Notes under the pieces: generated by a model
Seen by the model: only the letters and a program-made list of their open reading frames with translations
Told to the model about the DNA's origin: nothing
Database searches by the model: none
Program-made: the position numbers and the translations under genes
Shown here: piece by piece, positions 42,956-45,460 of the stretch
Position numbering within the stretch: position 1 is the stretch's first letter
Layout: each line of letters starts with the position of its first letter
NCBI GenBank assembly: GCA_034638255.1
Contig: JAWPGT010000132.1
Coordinates: 1-45,460, forward strand
Source of the DNA: Coprinus comatus
Lineage: Eukaryota; Basidiomycota; Agaricomycetes; Agaricales; Agaricaceae
DNA length: 45,460 nucleotides
Reading direction: 5' to 3'

Positions 42956-44037
42956 ATGAGGATGACGGCAATGGAATATCACAATTGGGTAACATGGACT
43001 CTTACAGCTATTTCATCATGATACCAGTTATGGCAGTGAATTAGCAACAGCTTTTCTTTTTTGACATAACTAGGGTAATGAAGTACTGAGCAGTAAAAAG
43101 ACATTTGCCGATAACACAGACAATGATACTTATGCCATTGCCAGCCCTGGGAAAGAATGGACAACTATACATGCCTATTTCAGTATGTTGAACGGTCTTG
43201 TATTTGAAGAAAAAGACAATTCTCTCTGGGGATTGGAACTTGATGAATTGGTTAATTTGGTTCTACCTGATATATCTGTGGGAGGTATTCGTAGAATGAC
43301 AACCTGTAGGTGCCTGGATGCTATTAAATGTTGGATATAATTTACCCTTCATTGCGTTTGGACGTTCATTCAACAGAATGGAGGTTGGTATAGGAATGAA
43401 TATTCATTGCTTCAACACTTGACGTCGATGCATGGAGTATATGCGTTATATTCATCTTTTGCATATTATGGCGTACCGTCGACTACTGTCAAGCCTGTAA
43501 TATCTCACAGGAAACCCAAGTTGGAGGAGTGGGAGAAGAAAGGGGAAGAAAGGGAGAAGGAAGCTCCGGTGTTAGAAGAAAAAAACCATCTGATCAACTT
43601 TCGACTATTCTACTCACTTCCCAGTGCCAAATGGCAAATACAGACAGGGAAAAGGCACAGTTGCCGTCGCCCGAGACATCTCGTGCCTCTCCAAACATCA
43701 CTGGACAGAAGAAAACTTTACCATACACAAAACCTATACATGAATGCACCGAAGATTCCTACAAAGCCGTTATACACGAGTTGAACATATGCCATCATGG
43801 TATATCTGGATATTGCATCTTTTCCCTAATAGTCTTGCTAGAGCTCATTCCAGGTGTGTGACGATTTGTGTTTCTATATATGACATCAAGTTCACTGCTG
43901 TTCAGACCATTCGTGGTATCTAGAATGGTTTGACAATGTCAAAAATGCCGTAGGTTGAATTTCTCATCATTTAATTGTGAAGCACAATCTTATAGATATC
44001 CGTATCTAGTTTTTTGATATTGTCTATCGCATACTAG
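42956..44037 (+). CDS. Tentative six-exon gene, unknown function, possible C-terminal membrane helices
   Basis: Model: 42956-42988, 43074-43305, 43384-43568, 43625-43853, 43906-43949, 43996-44037, giving 254 aa with every junction in phase. Exon 2 is the best evidence: an 80-codon open stretch with coding character (EWTTIHAYFSMLNGLVF, LWGLELDELVNLVLPD). Exon 3 holds YSLLQHLTSMHGVYALYSSF and a charged KLEEWEKKGEERE. Exon 4 ends in a hydrophobic helix GISGYCIFSLIVLLELIP. A further hydrophobic open stretch after 44037 (EFLVYVLDLYIIYV, FWISLIWFIVLQP) could be an alternative final exon. The exon 2-3 junction has competing acceptors and the start is uncertain. I do not recognise a family. Confidence 0.4.
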
Positions 44038-45460
44038 GCTACTACTCGGACAATCGTTCATGGGAATTTCTGGTTTACGTATTGGATTTATATATTATAT
44101 ATGTCAAAACTGAACTCGAGAAACGTTTCTGGATTTCGTTGATATGGTTCATTGTTCTTCAACCTTGCTTGGTTTTCTGGTAAAGCTCTTAGGGATAGGT
44201 TTGACAGGTTTCTGGGAAAGGTTAAAAAGCTATCAATTACCACCGTTGTTCCTTACTTTTCATGCTCTCAGATAATACTATGACTACTTCATAACAATCA
44301 GGTGCATGTAAAGTAGATATCTCTGTACAAAATAAACTTTTATTTCACCGCTGCTATAAAGAACTTGAACACATAATCATGGTATTCCGTTCTTCGGACT
44401 ATGTGCCTTGATTCTTTATTTAGAATTAGAATTCTCAGAGAGAAGGAAATAATATATTATATTGCAATGGAATTATTGTCAACGAGAGTTCGCCGCCCCG
44501 CTGACCATATGTATACCCCCCTAAAAATCTTCAAGAAAACAAAATGTTCCATTGTCATAACTGACATCACCAAGATGGAAGTTGAAGGAAGTTGATGCAA
44601 AATGGAAAAACTATCACTATTTCCTAGTAACGTCCCACCATGTGACAACCATGAAGACCCAAAAATCTGGGATTGGCTCTCAAGCCTCAAGGCCTCAGTT
44701 GTCACACAGTACCCCAACTTCTAAGAACATTTTTCTCCAAAAATTCCTTCATGATGGCACAGCCTTAGCCCCTTGTACAATCAGCGGTTACGTACACAGA
44801 ATGGCTATTTATAGATTTTGATCATTCACTTAACTTCCAACAATTGAGGGTAGCCCCAAGATGTGGTACAACCAGGGTACAACGATGATAAATAGTATGC
44901 GCCATAAGTAAAAGTGGAAGCTTGTCTGATCGTCGGAATGTGATTGAGTCCGTTGTGTTATGACGATATACACTCGAGGGTTATAGAGTAAATTGGTAGT
45001 CGGCCGCTTGTGGCGCGTCAAGCCTCATGGCGTCATACCTAAGCAGTTTATAATCCAAGGCGAGCCTGAACTTGGCCTGAACCCACTCGGGAGTGCAACT
45101 CGGAAATTCGGTAACGGAGACTCGGAAGTAAGCCGCTAACCAACAAGTTGTTACATCTTGGTTTCCATCTCATAATCACAGGTTAGATCTCTCTAAGTTT
45201 ACGGTAAAATCACCCTTACAGCTTGAGGACTGAGTGAGATCTGCCAAGTGAGAGTCGAAAGTCTCACTCGGCCGCAATGCGAGTGGTGTAAATAGTCCAC
45301 ATTATGCCATCCTTTCAGTATCCGATAGGATTTTCACATAGTATAGTACACAAGTGACAACAGTGGGCGCTCAGCGCCCAGAACTCTTGGAGATAAGTAT
45401 GAGATAGTTATGGGGCCAATGGACACATTCGTGAGAGACCCGTTGTATTGTAATTTGGCA
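44038..45460. other. Unassigned right end
   Basis: Apart from the possible extra exon just after 44037, I see no gene, RNA or transposon end. Repeated ACTCGG/GAGTGAG-type words occur at 45080-45290 without forming a clear array. Confidence 0.4.

Noticed and set aside
44401..44717. Overlapping frames on both strands
   Set aside because: Neither has domain, splice or conservation signals; likely random open frames.
1..45460. tRNA, rRNA or CRISPR-like features
   Set aside because: I found no cloverleaf-like tRNA, no rRNA segments and no spaced direct-repeat array. The 32443-33501 array has diverged long units, not short identical repeats.

Overview
The window looks like nuclear DNA of a filamentous or dimorphic fungus, most likely a basidiomycete. 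The host genes have many short GT-AG introns (about 45-100 nt), TATA-type promoters and AT-rich spacers. The transposons (chromodomain Ty3/gypsy, Ty1/copia, hAT, pogo and an IS630/Tc1-type DDE family) are those common in that phylum. No species can be named from the sequence alone.

Left flank (1-10156): a spliced microbial-type poly(ADP-ribose) glycohydrolase gene (623-1742, minus), a tiny secreted-peptide gene (3269-3427), a Cys-rich/disordered protein gene (4559-5556, minus), a long pogo-family transposase with a SAP-like tail (6326-8766, minus) and a 644-bp TA-flanked MITE (9443-10086).

Middle (10157-34993): a nested stack of transposons that can be dissected by terminal repeats and target-site duplications (TSDs). 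The outer element, called X here, has 32-bp terminal inverted repeats (TIRs) and about 3.6 kb of its own sequence. Its left end is split by a Tc1-type element (10170-13372, TSD TA). Further in it is split by a hAT (13572-31609, TSD 8 bp). The hAT holds a Ty3/gypsy chromovirus (15523-24468, TSD CAACT) and a Ty1/copia (26573-31112, TSD CTATT). The gypsy holds a solo LTR of an unknown family (16010-16374) and a copia-type solo LTR (21236-21917) that itself contains another copia solo LTR (21580-21908). Every transposase or polyprotein in the stack is damaged. Two parts look new. One is an intron-containing antisense gene inside the gypsy (16637-17866), with its own TATA box, a Zn2Cys6-like cluster and a coiled-coil/acidic tail. 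The other is an array in X of seven ~160-bp units (32443-33501), each carrying a splice-acceptor/exon/splice-donor arrangement on the minus strand.

Right flank (34994-45460): ordinary host genes. These are a seven-exon membrane-anchored histidine-phosphatase-superfamily protein whose catalytic motif reads RNGDR (35506-37514, minus), a short SRP72 (38610-39698, minus) that shares a 94-bp divergent promoter with a pinin/SDK/memA protein (39793-41002, plus), and a tentative six-exon gene of unknown function (42956-44037). The last 1.4 kb shows no convincing gene.

Mutations in the repeats follow a theme. All six differences between the gypsy LTRs, the single difference between the two 101-bp X modules, the difference in the hAT TSD, and most nonsense codons are C-to-T or G-to-A changes at CpG. 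This is the footprint expected of CpG methylation followed by deamination.
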